Below, one piece after another: positions 26,486-35,635 of a stretch of DNA of 64,000 bases (the stretch's first letter is position 1; every line of letters begins with the position of its first letter). The notes beneath the pieces were generated by a model. It was not told the DNA's origin. It worked only from the letters and a program-made list of their open reading frames with translations, and ran no database searches. This DNA is from Marinobacter salinexigens (GTDB lineage Bacteria > Pseudomonadota > Gammaproteobacteria > Pseudomonadales > Oleiphilaceae), in NCBI RefSeq assembly GCF_008370345.1, contig NZ_VTUU01000004.1, positions 310,001 through 374,000 on the forward strand, read 5' to 3'. The position numbers and the translations under genes are program-made.

Positions 26486-26953
26486 ATGACGAGTGAAAAG
26501 ATGACAACACCAATGATGAACAAACGCGTTGCCAACCAGGGTTTCACCTTGATCGAAATCATGGTGGTCATGGTCATTCTCGGGCTTCTGGTGGCGATCG
26601 TTGCGCCGAATATCATGGGCCGGAGTGACCAGGCCAAGGTGACCGTGGCGGAAACCCAGCTTAGCAACATTGCCAATGCCCTGGACCTTTACCGTCTGGA
26701 TAACAGCCATTACCCATCCACTCAGCAAGGCCTGGAGGCGCTGGTTTCCAAGCCCAGTGGTTCTCCGGAGCCGAAAAACTGGAATCCGGATGGTTACCTT
26801 AAGAGCGTTCCTGAAGATCCCTGGGGTTCCGTATACCAATACGTGAGCCCCGGTGTTGAAGGCCCTTATGACCTCTACTCATACGGCTCCGACGGTCAGG
26901 AAGGTGGCGACGGTGATGCGGCTGATATCAGTGTCTGGAACAAGAAGGGCTGA
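26486..26953 (+). CDS. gspG: Major pseudopilin GspG
   Basis: 155 residues with a type III signal peptide: cleavage G19/F20 in NQGFTLIEIMVV, Glu at +5 (E24), then the hydrophobic helix. The C-terminal domain has the GspG pattern (LDLYRLDNSHYPSTQQGLEAL, later PWGSVYQYVSPG and acidic calcium-site residues). It is the main subunit of the type II pseudopilus and needs prepilin peptidase, which is not encoded here. AAAGGA lies upstream of the ATG. Confidence 0.95.
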   Translation: MTSEKMTTPMMNKRVANQGFTLIEIMVVMVILGLLVAIVAPNIMGRSDQAKVTVAETQLSNIANALDLYRLDNSHYPSTQQGLEALVSKPSGSPEPKNWNPDGYLKSVPEDPWGSVYQYVSPGVEGPYDLYSYGSDGQEGGDGDAADISVWNKKG

Positions 26954-27490
26954 TTGAGCGTGCGAGTCAGGACCCGGCAGGAGGGTTTTACCCTCATTGA
27001 GATTCTGGTTGTCCTGATCATTGTAGGTTTGCTGGCTGCCCTGGCTGTTTTCAGCATGGGCGGCAGCTCCCAGCAGCGCGAAATGGAGAATCAAATCCGG
27101 GAGCTGTACCTGTTGATGCAGACCGCATCGGAACAGGCGGTGATGAATAACCTCGAGATGGGGCTGAAGCTCACCGAAACCGGCTACCGGTTTGTGGCCT
27201 TCCAGGATCAGACCGGCGATTGGAAGGGTTCTGGAGAGCGTATCTTCCAGGCTCGCAGCTTTCCTGAATGGATGGTTGTTACCCAGTTTATCGAGAGCGA
27301 TGCGCCGAGACTGGCCTCATCAGAAGACGAACTTCTCCCCGATGTGGTGTTTTTCTCCAGTGGCGAGACAACGCCTTTCGAACTCGAATTTACCCTGGGT
27401 ACCGGTAGCGACTATATGCACGTGATCGCCTCCGACGGGGTTTCGCCACTGGAATGGCGACAGCCCGGGGATGACGAGGACGACCTGTGA
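26954..27490 (+). CDS. gspH: Minor pseudopilin GspH
   Basis: 178 residues from a TTG at 26954 directly after the gspG stop; an in-frame GTG at 26960 would also work. The prepilin cleavage site is G11/F12 in EGFTLIEILVV with Glu at +5, followed by a 20-residue hydrophobic helix. The C-terminal globular domain fits GspH. Minor pseudopilin near the pilus tip. Confidence 0.88.
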   Translation: MSVRVRTRQEGFTLIEILVVLIIVGLLAALAVFSMGGSSQQREMENQIRELYLLMQTASEQAVMNNLEMGLKLTETGYRFVAFQDQTGDWKGSGERIFQARSFPEWMVVTQFIESDAPRLASSEDELLPDVVFFSSGETTPFELEFTLGTGSDYMHVIASDGVSPLEWRQPGDDEDDL

Positions 27491-27861
27491 GAAAGCACAA
27501 CGGGTTTACGCTCATCGAGGTGCTTGTTGCATTACTGGTATTCGGTCTGATTGCCAGTGCCGCGGCGCAAGTAGGTAGTCAGTACATTGGCAGCTACGAA
27601 CGCGTCCGGGATAAAACGCTGGCAGCCTGGATGGCGGATAACCGCATCAATGAACTTCGCCTCGAAAAGGAACTGCCGGGCATCTCGGAAAACACCCGCG
27701 ACACGGAATACGGCCCGTACCGCTGGCAAGTCACCACCCGTGTGCTTGCCACCGAAGACCCGACCATGCGCCGTATCGAAGTAACCGTAGCCCGCTACAC
27801 CAGCAACAGCTCTGAGCCGGCTCCCGTGCATACCCTGTCGGCGTTTGTGGGGGAGAATTGA
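27487..27861 (+). CDS. gspI: Minor pseudopilin GspI
   Basis: 124 residues from a GTG at 27487 that overlaps the gspH stop (GTGA). The prepilin cleavage site is G6/F7 in NGFTLIEVLVALLVF with Glu at +5. The short length and the NRINELRLEKELP segment fit GspI, which with GspJ and GspK forms the pseudopilus tip. Confidence 0.9.
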   Translation: MRKHNGFTLIEVLVALLVFGLIASAAAQVGSQYIGSYERVRDKTLAAWMADNRINELRLEKELPGISENTRDTEYGPYRWQVTTRVLATEDPTMRRIEVTVARYTSNSSEPAPVHTLSAFVGEN

Positions 27862-28631
27862 TGCACGGTCTCGCCTTCCGCCAAATCGCTCGCCAGAATG
27901 GCTTTACCCTGATGGAAGTGTTGATCGCCGTTACCATTACGGCGGTGATCGGCCTGGGGGTATGGCAGGTCATCAACGGAGTTGTTCGATCCCGGGACCG
28001 GGTGGATGTGGCAGCAGATCAGTTTGATGGGCTTCAGCGTGCCATGTTGTTACTGGAGCGGGACATCACCCAGGTGGTAAACCGACCGGCACGGGATGTG
28101 TACGGTGACTACCAGCCAGCGCTGACGACCCGGGAAGAAGGGTTTTCTCTGATGCTGACGCGTCAGGGTTGGCGAAACCCGTTGGGAACCCGGCGCAGTG
28201 AGCTGCAACGGGTTGCCTGGGAGTATACTGGCAATGAATTACATCGCCGGTATTGGCCGAATGTGGATCAGGGGCAGGAGGATAACAGTGTTGATCTGTT
28301 GTTGCTGGAAGGCGTAACGGATCTCGAAATCCGGTTTCTGGATGACAACGCAAACTGGCAGGAACAATGGCCTACCGATGAGACGATGGCCAACCTGACG
28401 CAGGGCAGCCTGCCTCTTGTTGCGCTGCCGCTCGGGCTGGAGTTGACTCTGGAGCATGAGGTCTTTGGAACGATTGTACGGACCTTCGTATTGCCCGACT
28501 TCGACGTAGATGAAGCACAGGGACTGGTCAATGACTTCAACGCATCAGCCGAAGAGGGTGACGACGCGGAAGAGAATGAAGACGAGTCTGCGGGCGAAGA
28601 CAATGCGGCCAATCAGGAGCAGGGGTCCTAG
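27861..28631 (+). CDS. gspJ: Minor pseudopilin GspJ
   Basis: About 256 residues from ATG 27861, preceded by GGGGGAGA and overlapping the gspI stop by one base. The prepilin cleavage site is G14/F15 in NGFTLMEVLIAVTITA with Glu at +5. GspJ features include QRAMLLLERDITQVVNRPARD and LLLLEGVTDLEIRFLD. The last 40 residues are a very acidic tail rich in Glu/Asp, longer than usual for the family. Confidence 0.92.
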   Translation: MHGLAFRQIARQNGFTLMEVLIAVTITAVIGLGVWQVINGVVRSRDRVDVAADQFDGLQRAMLLLERDITQVVNRPARDVYGDYQPALTTREEGFSLMLTRQGWRNPLGTRRSELQRVAWEYTGNELHRRYWPNVDQGQEDNSVDLLLLEGVTDLEIRFLDDNANWQEQWPTDETMANLTQGSLPLVALPLGLELTLEHEVFGTIVRTFVLPDFDVDEAQGLVNDFNASAEEGDDAEENEDESAGEDNAANQEQGS

Positions 28632-28635
28632 CGCA

Positions 28636-29646
28636 ATGATACGCCTGACACCACTGTCATCCGGTAACCGCCAGAACGGTGTGGCTCTTATTATGGTGCT
28701 GTTAGCCATGGCGCTGGTTGTGATGCTGGCCGCTGGGATGACGCAGCATCAGAGCCTGAGAGTTTTCAAGGCGGGTCACGCCCTGGCACAACAGCAGGGG
28801 ATGACGATTGCCCTTGGGGCGGAATCGTTTGCCAAACAGATCCTGGTCCGGGATTTTGATCAGGACAAGGAAGACAACCTGATGGTGGATAGCCTGGACG
28901 AGTTCTGGGCCAAAAATTCAGCCGTTCTGCCACTGGATGACAATGGCGTTGTGCAGGTTCAGATTGATGATCTGGGCGGCAGGATCAATCTGAATGACCT
29001 GGTTGGTACCAACGGGGAAGTGAATACGGTGGTGCGGGAACGGTTCGCCCGGCTGCTTTCCGTTCTTGGTATAACGGATATTCGCGTTGATGCCTTGATC
29101 GACTGGATTGACTCCAATGACCAGACAACCAGCGCCTATGGTGCTGAAGACGGCCAGTATCTCGTTGCCGAACCCGGGTATCGGGCGGGCAACCAGCCGT
29201 TTGTCAGCGTTTCTGAGTTACGCCTGATCGAGGGTATGACAGAAGAAATCTATCAGGCGCTCAAGCCGAACGTAACGGCGCTTCCGGTGACCGGCCTGGG
29301 GATCAACGTGAACACTGCACCAGCCCCGGTCCTTAGAAGTCTCCATGAGGAACTGACGGACGCCCAGGCCGAGTCTATTCTGGAAGCAAGGCTTGAAGAA
29401 CGGTTTGAGAACCTGCAGGACTTTCTTGCCCGGTCGGAGTTTGCCGGCCTTGGCCTTAAATCGACCGGTTTGACGCTTCAGACCCGGTTTTTTGAAGTTG
29501 TGTCACGGATTACCTACGATGACCGTGTCGTTAATATGGTCAGTACCGTTTTCCGTAATCAGGAAGGTGAAGTCCGGACGGTTCGCAGGGATACCGGGCA
29601 AAAGAACAGAATAACCAAAGAGCCTTTTACCATTTCAGAAGGATAA
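28636..29646 (+). CDS. gspK: Minor pseudopilin GspK
   Basis: 336 residues from ATG 28636, 4 nt after gspJ. The prepilin-like N-terminus QNGVALIMVLLAMALVVMLA lacks the Glu at +5, as expected for GspK, the tip subunit. The large alpha-helical insert carries GGRINLNDLV, DWIDSND and INVNTAPAPVLRSL, typical of GspK. An in-frame ATG far upstream within gspJ is not needed. Confidence 0.94.
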   Translation: MIRLTPLSSGNRQNGVALIMVLLAMALVVMLAAGMTQHQSLRVFKAGHALAQQQGMTIALGAESFAKQILVRDFDQDKEDNLMVDSLDEFWAKNSAVLPLDDNGVVQVQIDDLGGRINLNDLVGTNGEVNTVVRERFARLLSVLGITDIRVDALIDWIDSNDQTTSAYGAEDGQYLVAEPGYRAGNQPFVSVSELRLIEGMTEEIYQALKPNVTALPVTGLGINVNTAPAPVLRSLHEELTDAQAESILEARLEERFENLQDFLARSEFAGLGLKSTGLTLQTRFFEVVSRITYDDRVVNMVSTVFRNQEGEVRTVRRDTGQKNRITKEPFTISEG

Positions 29647-29648
29647 CC

Positions 29649-30953
29649 ATGTCATATCGCCTTTATGTGCGACCAACGCTGCCGCTGGCGGACCTGGATC
29701 AGAATCCTGAAGCCCAGTTGTTCAACTGGGTACTGCAGGATGCCAGTGGTCATACCCAGGCTCAGGGGGCTGCCGACCCTCGGGATGTTATCGAGCAGAC
29801 GCTAGGGCAGAATGCACTGGAGAATGTCCTGCTTGCAGGTTTGATTCCGGGCGATGAAGCCCTGTTCTGTACCGCCGATATTCCTGCCAAACAGTCCCGG
29901 TTCATTCAGCAGGCTTTGCCTTATGCGGTTGAGGAGCAGATTGCTCAGGATATTGATTCCGTTCATTTGGCATTGGGGCGCCATGGCAGTGACGGATACG
30001 GTGTAGCCGTCATCGATCAGGAGCGTATGGCCCAGTGGGTTGCGCTATTCAGCGGCTGGGATCATATCCGCCTTGACGCCATCTACCCCGATGCCGCCTT
30101 GCTGCCGGTGACCGAAGGTGGCTGGACGATATGCCTTTCCGGTGAACAGGTCTTGATGGCAAGTGACCGTGGTGAATGGCTCAGTATGCAGTCGGCAAAC
30201 CTGGAGATGTTTGCGCAGACCCTTGCCGTTCCACCGACCGAAGAAGTGGTTGCGGAAGTTCCGATGATGATTTACGCCACGGAATCCGATCTGGAGTTTC
30301 AGCAGACGGCCGTGTCTGGCCTGAGTTCAACCGGTCGGTTATCGGTGAAGACGGAAACGCTGGAACTGATGCCGCTGGAGCTGCTTGCCCATGCACACCA
30401 TCATCACCTTTGTCAGCCGATCAACCTGTGCCAGGGCCGTTTTGCGGTTGGAGCCGACAGGGCCAACCCGCTGAAGCCATGGAAGCCACTTATTGCAGTT
30501 GCGGCCGTATGGTTTGTGCTTCAGGTAGCCCTTGAGGTCGGGATGGGGTTCTATCACCAGAAGCAGGCCCGTGAGCTTGAGCAACAGGCTATGGTGATCT
30601 ATCGCAATGCTTTTCCGCAGGACCGCCGAACCACTGCGGGTAATGTTCGCCGGGTCATTCAGGGGCAGCTGCGTGTTGCGGGTGCTGAGGGGCCTGAGCT
30701 GGATTTCATTACACTGATGAAGTTTACCGGCGAGCAGTATTCAAAACTGCCGTCCAATGCGTCCGTTGATTTCAATTCCGTCAATTACAGCCGTAACAGG
30801 GCTGAGCTGGTGGTGGATGTGCGGGCCGACAGCTATGAGCGGCTGAGTACGTTGCGCAACGGATTGGCTAACAGTGGGCTGGAAGCACAGATCGGATCTG
30901 TGGTGAATGAAGCTGATGGTGCCCGCGGTCGCCTGACGGTTTCTGGGGGATAA
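29649..30953 (+). CDS. gspL: Type II secretion platform protein GspL
   Basis: 434 residues. The cytoplasmic actin-like domain (about 1-270; QQALPYAVEEQIAQDIDSVHLALG is the GspL hallmark) binds GspE. One transmembrane helix (about 278-296) is followed by a periplasmic ferredoxin-like domain. Links the ATPase to GspM and GspC. It starts 2 nt after gspK. Confidence 0.93.
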   Translation: MSYRLYVRPTLPLADLDQNPEAQLFNWVLQDASGHTQAQGAADPRDVIEQTLGQNALENVLLAGLIPGDEALFCTADIPAKQSRFIQQALPYAVEEQIAQDIDSVHLALGRHGSDGYGVAVIDQERMAQWVALFSGWDHIRLDAIYPDAALLPVTEGGWTICLSGEQVLMASDRGEWLSMQSANLEMFAQTLAVPPTEEVVAEVPMMIYATESDLEFQQTAVSGLSSTGRLSVKTETLELMPLELLAHAHHHHLCQPINLCQGRFAVGADRANPLKPWKPLIAVAAVWFVLQVALEVGMGFYHQKQARELEQQAMVIYRNAFPQDRRTTAGNVRRVIQGQLRVAGAEGPELDFITLMKFTGEQYSKLPSNASVDFNSVNYSRNRAELVVDVRADSYERLSTLRNGLANSGLEAQIGSVVNEADGARGRLTVSGG

Positions 30954-30956
30954 CGT

Positions 30957-31487
30957 ATGTTTGACAAGATCAAAGACCAACCCGCGGTCGGTAAACTGAT
31001 TGCGCAATATGATCAGCTGCCGCGCAGGGACCAGCAGGCATTGATGGTTCTTGCACTGGCCGTATTCCTCGGCATCCTCTATTTTGCAATATGGCGCCCG
31101 GCAATGGTGTTTAGCGAAACGGCCGCATCGGAGCGGGAAAACGCCACTGAACTGCTTGCCTGGATGCAAGCCAATGAGGCCACAATCAAACGCCTTGGTT
31201 CTTCGGGTTCCGGCTCGGATGCCTCAGCAGCTAATACGCCTGCAGACGGCAGAGCGCTGATGGCGCTGGTCACCCGATCTGCCAGAGATGGGGGGCTGTC
31301 TCTGCAGCGCTTTGAACCAAGCGGAGACGACGCAGTCCGGGTCTGGATTGAGGATGCGCCATTTGCGGATGTGGCCGCCTGGCTGGAAACGCTGAAAACC
31401 GAACATGGTGTGATCATTGATCAGGCCGCCATGGACCGATCCCGGGAACCCGGGTTGATTTCGGCCCGTTTGACTCTGGCGATCTGA
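30957..31487 (+). CDS. gspM: Type II secretion platform protein GspM
   Basis: 176 residues. A short cytoplasmic start with the DQLPRRDQQALMVLALAVF pattern includes one membrane helix (about 27-45). The periplasmic domain follows (VTRSARDGGLSLQRFEPSGDDAVRVWIEDAPFADV in the GspM core). Partner of GspL and last gene of the gsp operon here; gspN and gspD are absent. Confidence 0.9.
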   Translation: MFDKIKDQPAVGKLIAQYDQLPRRDQQALMVLALAVFLGILYFAIWRPAMVFSETAASERENATELLAWMQANEATIKRLGSSGSGSDASAANTPADGRALMALVTRSARDGGLSLQRFEPSGDDAVRVWIEDAPFADVAAWLETLKTEHGVIIDQAAMDRSREPGLISARLTLAI

Positions 31488-31502
31488 CTCTGAAAACCGG
31501 AT

Positions 31503-31523
31503 GCCGGAGCGATGGGCTCCGGC
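31503..31523. terminator. Hairpin after gspM
   Basis: GCCGGAGC (31503-31510) and GCTCCGGC (31516-31523) form a perfect 8-bp stem with a 5-nt loop between gspM and the acetyltransferase gene. No T-run follows, so it may only weaken read-through or protect the 3' end. Confidence 0.4.
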
Positions 31524-31542
31524 CCGATGCGGGAGAGTGCTG

Positions 31543-32214
31543 ATGAGCAACGGCAATGAAAACAAGAACAACATTGAGCCTGTCATTGTGCGTCTGGATG
31601 CGGAGGCAGAGAACGAGGCGCGGTCCATTCTCTTTAGTGCTTATAAGGACGAGCCTACCTTTCAGTACCTGTTTGATCACCGGAAGCCAGGGTACGAAAC
31701 CCGGGTTCGGGCGACGATTCGGGAGCTGATCGAGCTTTATATGGAACTGGATCAGGATGCGATTGGCGTTATGGTGGATGATACCCTCGTAGCAGTCGCG
31801 TTTATCGGTGACCCGGAGCTCCGGATGAATCTCACTGAGCAGCTTGGCTGGCGCATCCGCATGGTGCTGACCGCTGGTTTTGCGTCAACCCGGCGGTATC
31901 TTGATTACCATCACGCGATTCAATCCATGCTGCCCCAGCCCCTGGCTCATCAGTTGCCCCTGATGGGGGTTAATCCCAAATACCAGAACAAGGGGTATGG
32001 CCGGGTGTTGCTGAAAGCCGTGGAAAGGCTCTGTTCCGAAAACCCCCGCGGCAGCGGTCTGGTGCTGGACACCGGCAATAGCCGTTATCTTCCATTTTAT
32101 GAATCTGAAGGTTTCCGAAGCCTTGGCAAGATCCGCCTGGGTGACTTTGAAGATCACGTTTTGTTCAGGGAAGTACACGCCGAAGGAGCGGCAGCGGCGG
32201 AAGGCCGCGGATGA
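31543..32214 (+). CDS. GNAT-family N-acetyltransferase
   Basis: 223 residues from ATG 31543, with GGGAG upstream. The acetyl-CoA-binding segment is LMGVNPKYQNKGYGRVLLKAVE (about residues 145-165), followed by LDTGNSRYLPFYESEGFRSLG, a late GNAT core. The N-terminal region has no clear family marker. The substrate is unknown. It sits between gspM and glutathione reductase, possibly cotranscribed with the latter (26-nt gap). Confidence 0.82.
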   Translation: MSNGNENKNNIEPVIVRLDAEAENEARSILFSAYKDEPTFQYLFDHRKPGYETRVRATIRELIELYMELDQDAIGVMVDDTLVAVAFIGDPELRMNLTEQLGWRIRMVLTAGFASTRRYLDYHHAIQSMLPQPLAHQLPLMGVNPKYQNKGYGRVLLKAVERLCSENPRGSGLVLDTGNSRYLPFYESEGFRSLGKIRLGDFEDHVLFREVHAEGAAAAEGRG

Positions 32215-32240
32215 TGTTTGGCTGAACAACAGGAGACACT

Positions 32241-33602
32241 GTGTCTGATACCCATGATTTTGATTTGATCGTAATTGGTGCCGGTTCTGGTGGTGTTCGT
32301 CTGGCCCGGATGTCTGCCCAGCGGGGGGCAAAAGTGGCTGTTGTGGAATCCCGGTACCTGGGGGGCACGTGTGTCAACGTTGGGTGTGTGCCGAAAAAGC
32401 TGTTTGTGTATGGCTCTCACGTTCATGAAGATCTTGAGGATGCAGCTGGCTACGGCTGGAAGCTACCGCTGGATGAAGCCCGCTTTGAATGGCCAACCCT
32501 GGTTGCCAACAAAAACGCTGAAATTGAGCGGCTGAACGGCATTTACGGACGCCTTCTGGAGAATGCCGGTGTAACGGTGATCGAAGGTACGGCTTCGCTG
32601 GCGGATGCCAATACCGTGGTAGTTGGCGATAAGCAATACACTGCTGGCCATATTACGATTGCGACCGGTAGCTGGCCGGTTGTACCAGACATTCCCGGCA
32701 AGGAATCCGTGCTTACCTCCAATGAAATGTTCTATCTCCCTCAGTTGCCGAAGCACGCGGTCGTCTGGGGCGGCGGTTATATTGCTGTTGAGTTTGCCGG
32801 TATTCTGAACGGACTCGGAGTAGAGACCACGCTACTTTATCGTGGCGACCTCTTCCTACGGGGATTCGATGAAGATATTCGCCGCTTTACCGAGCAAGAG
32901 ATGCGTAAAAAGGGCATCGACTTGCAGTTCGGCGTCAATATTGAGGCTGTGGAGGCGGAAAATTCCCATTACAAGGTCCGTCTGACCAATGGCGAAATCC
33001 TTGAAACCGGGCTGGTGATGGCGGCTACTGGCCGCAAGGCACTGGTGGACGGGCTCGGCCTGACGGAACTCGGTGTCACATTGAATGCCAGCGGACACGT
33101 GGTGGTTGATGATCACTTCCAGACCGCTGTACCGTCCATAACCGCGCTTGGTGATGTGATCGGCACACCGCAGCTTACGCCAGTGGCCATTGCCCAGGCC
33201 ATGGTGCTGTCCCGCAGGCTATTTGGCGACGGGCAGGGTGATATGGATTACTCCGCTATTCCAACCGCGGTTTTTTGCCAACCCAACATTGGTACCGTCG
33301 GCCTTACCGAAGACGAAGCCAGAGCGCAGGGCCATACGCTCAGAATCTATCGCTCCGAATTCCGACCCATGAAGCACACGCTGAGCGGGCGGGACGAGCG
33401 CTGTCTGATGAAGCTTGTGGTGGATGATGAAACCGATAAGGTCCTCGGAGCTCACATGGTGGGCGCAGATGCCGGAGAGATCACTCAGGGGCTTGCGGTG
33501 GCGATCAAGGCGGGCGCGACCAAGGCACAGTTTGATGCAACCATCGGTATTCACCCGACGTCTGCAGAAGAGTTCGTTACTATGCGTGAGCCAGTCGCCT
33601 GA
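32241..33602 (+). CDS. gor: Glutathione-disulfide reductase
   Basis: 453 residues from a GTG at 32241 with CAGGAGA upstream. The FAD-binding N-terminus is [15 protein letters not shown], the redox-active disulfide is C44/C49 in [13 protein letters not shown], the NADPH-domain Rossmann motif is [13 protein letters not shown], and the C-terminal catalytic pair is H438-x4-E443 in [10 protein letters not shown]. It keeps glutathione reduced in the cytoplasm. The VPKKLFVY variant follows the alphaproteobacterial/plant type more than the E. coli type. A strong terminator follows. Confidence 0.94.
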   Translation: MSDTHDFDLIVIGAGSGGVRLARMSAQRGAKVAVVESRYLGGTCVNVGCVPKKLFVYGSHVHEDLEDAAGYGWKLPLDEARFEWPTLVANKNAEIERLNGIYGRLLENAGVTVIEGTASLADANTVVVGDKQYTAGHITIATGSWPVVPDIPGKESVLTSNEMFYLPQLPKHAVVWGGGYIAVEFAGILNGLGVETTLLYRGDLFLRGFDEDIRRFTEQEMRKKGIDLQFGVNIEAVEAENSHYKVRLTNGEILETGLVMAATGRKALVDGLGLTELGVTLNASGHVVVDDHFQTAVPSITALGDVIGTPQLTPVAIAQAMVLSRRLFGDGQGDMDYSAIPTAVFCQPNIGTVGLTEDEARAQGHTLRIYRSEFRPMKHTLSGRDERCLMKLVVDDETDKVLGAHMVGADAGEITQGLAVAIKAGATKAQFDATIGIHPTSAEEFVTMREPVA

Positions 33603-33622
33603 ATTCTGGTCCCGGCTAAATA

Positions 33623-33664
33623 CAAAAACGCCCCGTCAGGAAAAGCCTGTCGGGGCGTTTTTGT
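33623..33664. terminator. Bidirectional intrinsic terminator
   Basis: A stem of ACGCCCCG... and ...CGGGGCGT (about 33628-33659) with a short loop has an A-run on its left and a T-run on its right. It can therefore end both gor (rightward) and the hybrid kinase operon (leftward), whose genes converge here. Confidence 0.9.
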
Positions 33665-33673
33665 TATCGGGCT

Positions 33674-35635
33674 TTATGGCTTCTCAAGTTGTATCCAGCG
33701 ACCCAGTACTTCCCTGAGGTTTTCCTGCCTGACAGGCTTTGCCAGGTAGTCGTTCATCCCGGAGTCCCTGCATTGTATTTCCGTGCCGGGCAGTGCGTCC
33801 GCGGTTAGCGCGATGATGGGGGTTTCGCCATATCCGATATTGCGCTCCCAGTCGCGAATGTGCCGCGTGGTTTCATAGCCGTCCATCACAGGCATCTGGC
33901 AGTCCATCAAAATCACGTCAAAGCCGGAATGCCCTGATTGAATCATCTCCAGGGCTTCCCGCCCATTGTTGGCTGCAGAGGTTTCAAACCCGAATCGGGT
34001 CAGCATCGCAATGGCGACCCGCTGGTTGACGAGGTTGTCTTCAACAACGAGTGCTCTGCCGGTAGCCGGTTCGGTTCGTTCCAGCTTAGCGGGCTCTGAT
34101 TTCGGGTGCAGGGGTTGCTCTGCCGCGAGATCAAATGGCAATTCAAAACGGAACGACGAGCCTTTGCCCAGGTCTGTTTCCACCTGGATATGGCCCCCCA
34201 TAAGCTCGATCAGGCGTTGTACCAGAGACAGCCCCAGGCCGGTGCCGCCATGAGTACGCTGATCGCCGCTGTTGAGCTGCTGGAACGAGTTAAAGATGTC
34301 CGGAAGCCGATCGAGCGGAATGCCGGAACCGGAATCGCTGATGGAGCAATTCAGAACGATGCAGTTATCTTCGAGCGGAAGGTAGCCGGCCTGAATATTG
34401 ATGAACCCGTCGTTGGTGAACTTGATGGCGTTGTCCAACAGCCCGGCAATGATTTGCCTCAGCCTCGGCGCGTCGCCAACCACTACCGGGTTTTCAGGCC
34501 AGTTCCCGAACAGGCTCAAACTCAGGTTTAATCCCTGTTGTTCGGCCAGTTGCCGGTAGGTGGCCGTGCAGTTTGTAATCAGGCGACGCAGATCGAATTC
34601 CTGACTGTTAATCTCCAGAGTGCCGCTGTCCATCCGTGAATAATCCAGGATGTCGTTGATGACCGTCAGGAGATCCTCGGTGGAGTGCCGTGCCGTTGCC
34701 AGGTAATCCAACTGCTTGGTGGTCAGCGGATCTTCCTGCACGAGATCAATCATTCCCAGCATCCCGTTCAGCGGGGTGCGCAGTTCGTGACTCATGGTTG
34801 CCAGGAATTCCGACTTCGCCTGGTTGGCCTTTTCAGCTTTCTCCCTTGCCGCTTCGGACGCTTTCAGGGTGTGGGCTCTGGACGTTCTGAGCTCCTCCAG
34901 ATGAGCTGCAAGCTGATTAAGCTGGTATTCGATAGCAACCACTTCCTGGGAGCTGCCATGGTCGTGCACCGGTTGTTCCGTGAAATCCCTGTCGATAAGC
35001 CGGCTGATACGGTCGGAAAGTAACCGGATCGGAGAAAGAATGGTATTGAGATAGTGGTTAATCAGAATCATGGTGAACAGTAGCAGAGAAATACCGACGG
35101 CAAGTGACGTCCAGAGGATGTCTTCCCGACGGCTTTCCAGCAGATCGACATTCACGCCAACCTGTACGGTACCCACCCGCAGAGCGCCAGTGCCAAATCC
35201 GTAGTCCGGTTCAAACCACTCGGCATCGCCACCTGAACCCAGTTCCAGCGGCTGCTGGAGGATCTCCGCCTCGTAGATTGTGTAACGCTCGGTGTTGGCG
35301 GCCGGTGTTGTGTCAGTATTGCTGACGAACCCCAGCTCCTCGCCCAGTACATCGTAAACCCGAATCCATTCAGCACGGCTATGGCGCAAGGATTGGGTCA
35401 GTACCTGATTGAGTGCGATGGAGTTGCCGGACACCACGCCATATTCCAGGGCAGGGGCGAGGCTGTCTGCCATCATCTGGCTGCTTTGGGAAAGATCCCT
35501 GCGGGCGTCCTCCAGTCGTGCGGTGGTAAAAAACACCATCAGCACGATGAACATGACAACGGCTGGCAACGCGCCCAGCAAGAGTAGTTTTCGGGTAAGA
35601 GGGGCCTGGTGTTTCACCAGCCTGGACTTACTCAT
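33674..35635 (-). CDS. Hybrid sensor histidine kinase
   Basis: 653 residues. A first membrane helix (about 14-36) leads to a periplasmic sensor domain (about 37-175), then a second helix, a HAMP-like linker and a HisKA domain with phospho-acceptor H283 (SHELRTPLNG). The HATPase_c domain has N, G1 (DSGSGI) and G2 (GGTGLGLS) boxes. The C-terminal receiver domain has D578 (ILMDCQMPVMDG). No Hpt domain is visible, so a separate one may relay the phosphate. The start ATG 35635 overlaps the binding-protein stop by 8 nt; the two probably work as sensor and ligand-binding partner. Confidence 0.92.
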   Translation of the reverse strand: MSKSRLVKHQAPLTRKLLLLGALPAVVMFIVLMVFFTTARLEDARRDLSQSSQMMADSLAPALEYGVVSGNSIALNQVLTQSLRHSRAEWIRVYDVLGEELGFVSNTDTTPAANTERYTIYEAEILQQPLELGSGGDAEWFEPDYGFGTGALRVGTVQVGVNVDLLESRREDILWTSLAVGISLLLFTMILINHYLNTILSPIRLLSDRISRLIDRDFTEQPVHDHGSSQEVVAIEYQLNQLAAHLEELRTSRAHTLKASEAAREKAEKANQAKSEFLATMSHELRTPLNGMLGMIDLVQEDPLTTKQLDYLATARHSTEDLLTVINDILDYSRMDSGTLEINSQEFDLRRLITNCTATYRQLAEQQGLNLSLSLFGNWPENPVVVGDAPRLRQIIAGLLDNAIKFTNDGFINIQAGYLPLEDNCIVLNCSISDSGSGIPLDRLPDIFNSFQQLNSGDQRTHGGTGLGLSLVQRLIELMGGHIQVETDLGKGSSFRFELPFDLAAEQPLHPKSEPAKLERTEPATGRALVVEDNLVNQRVAIAMLTRFGFETSAANNGREALEMIQSGHSGFDVILMDCQMPVMDGYETTRHIRDWERNIGYGETPIIALTADALPGTEIQCRDSGMNDYLAKPVRQENLREVLGRWIQLEKP

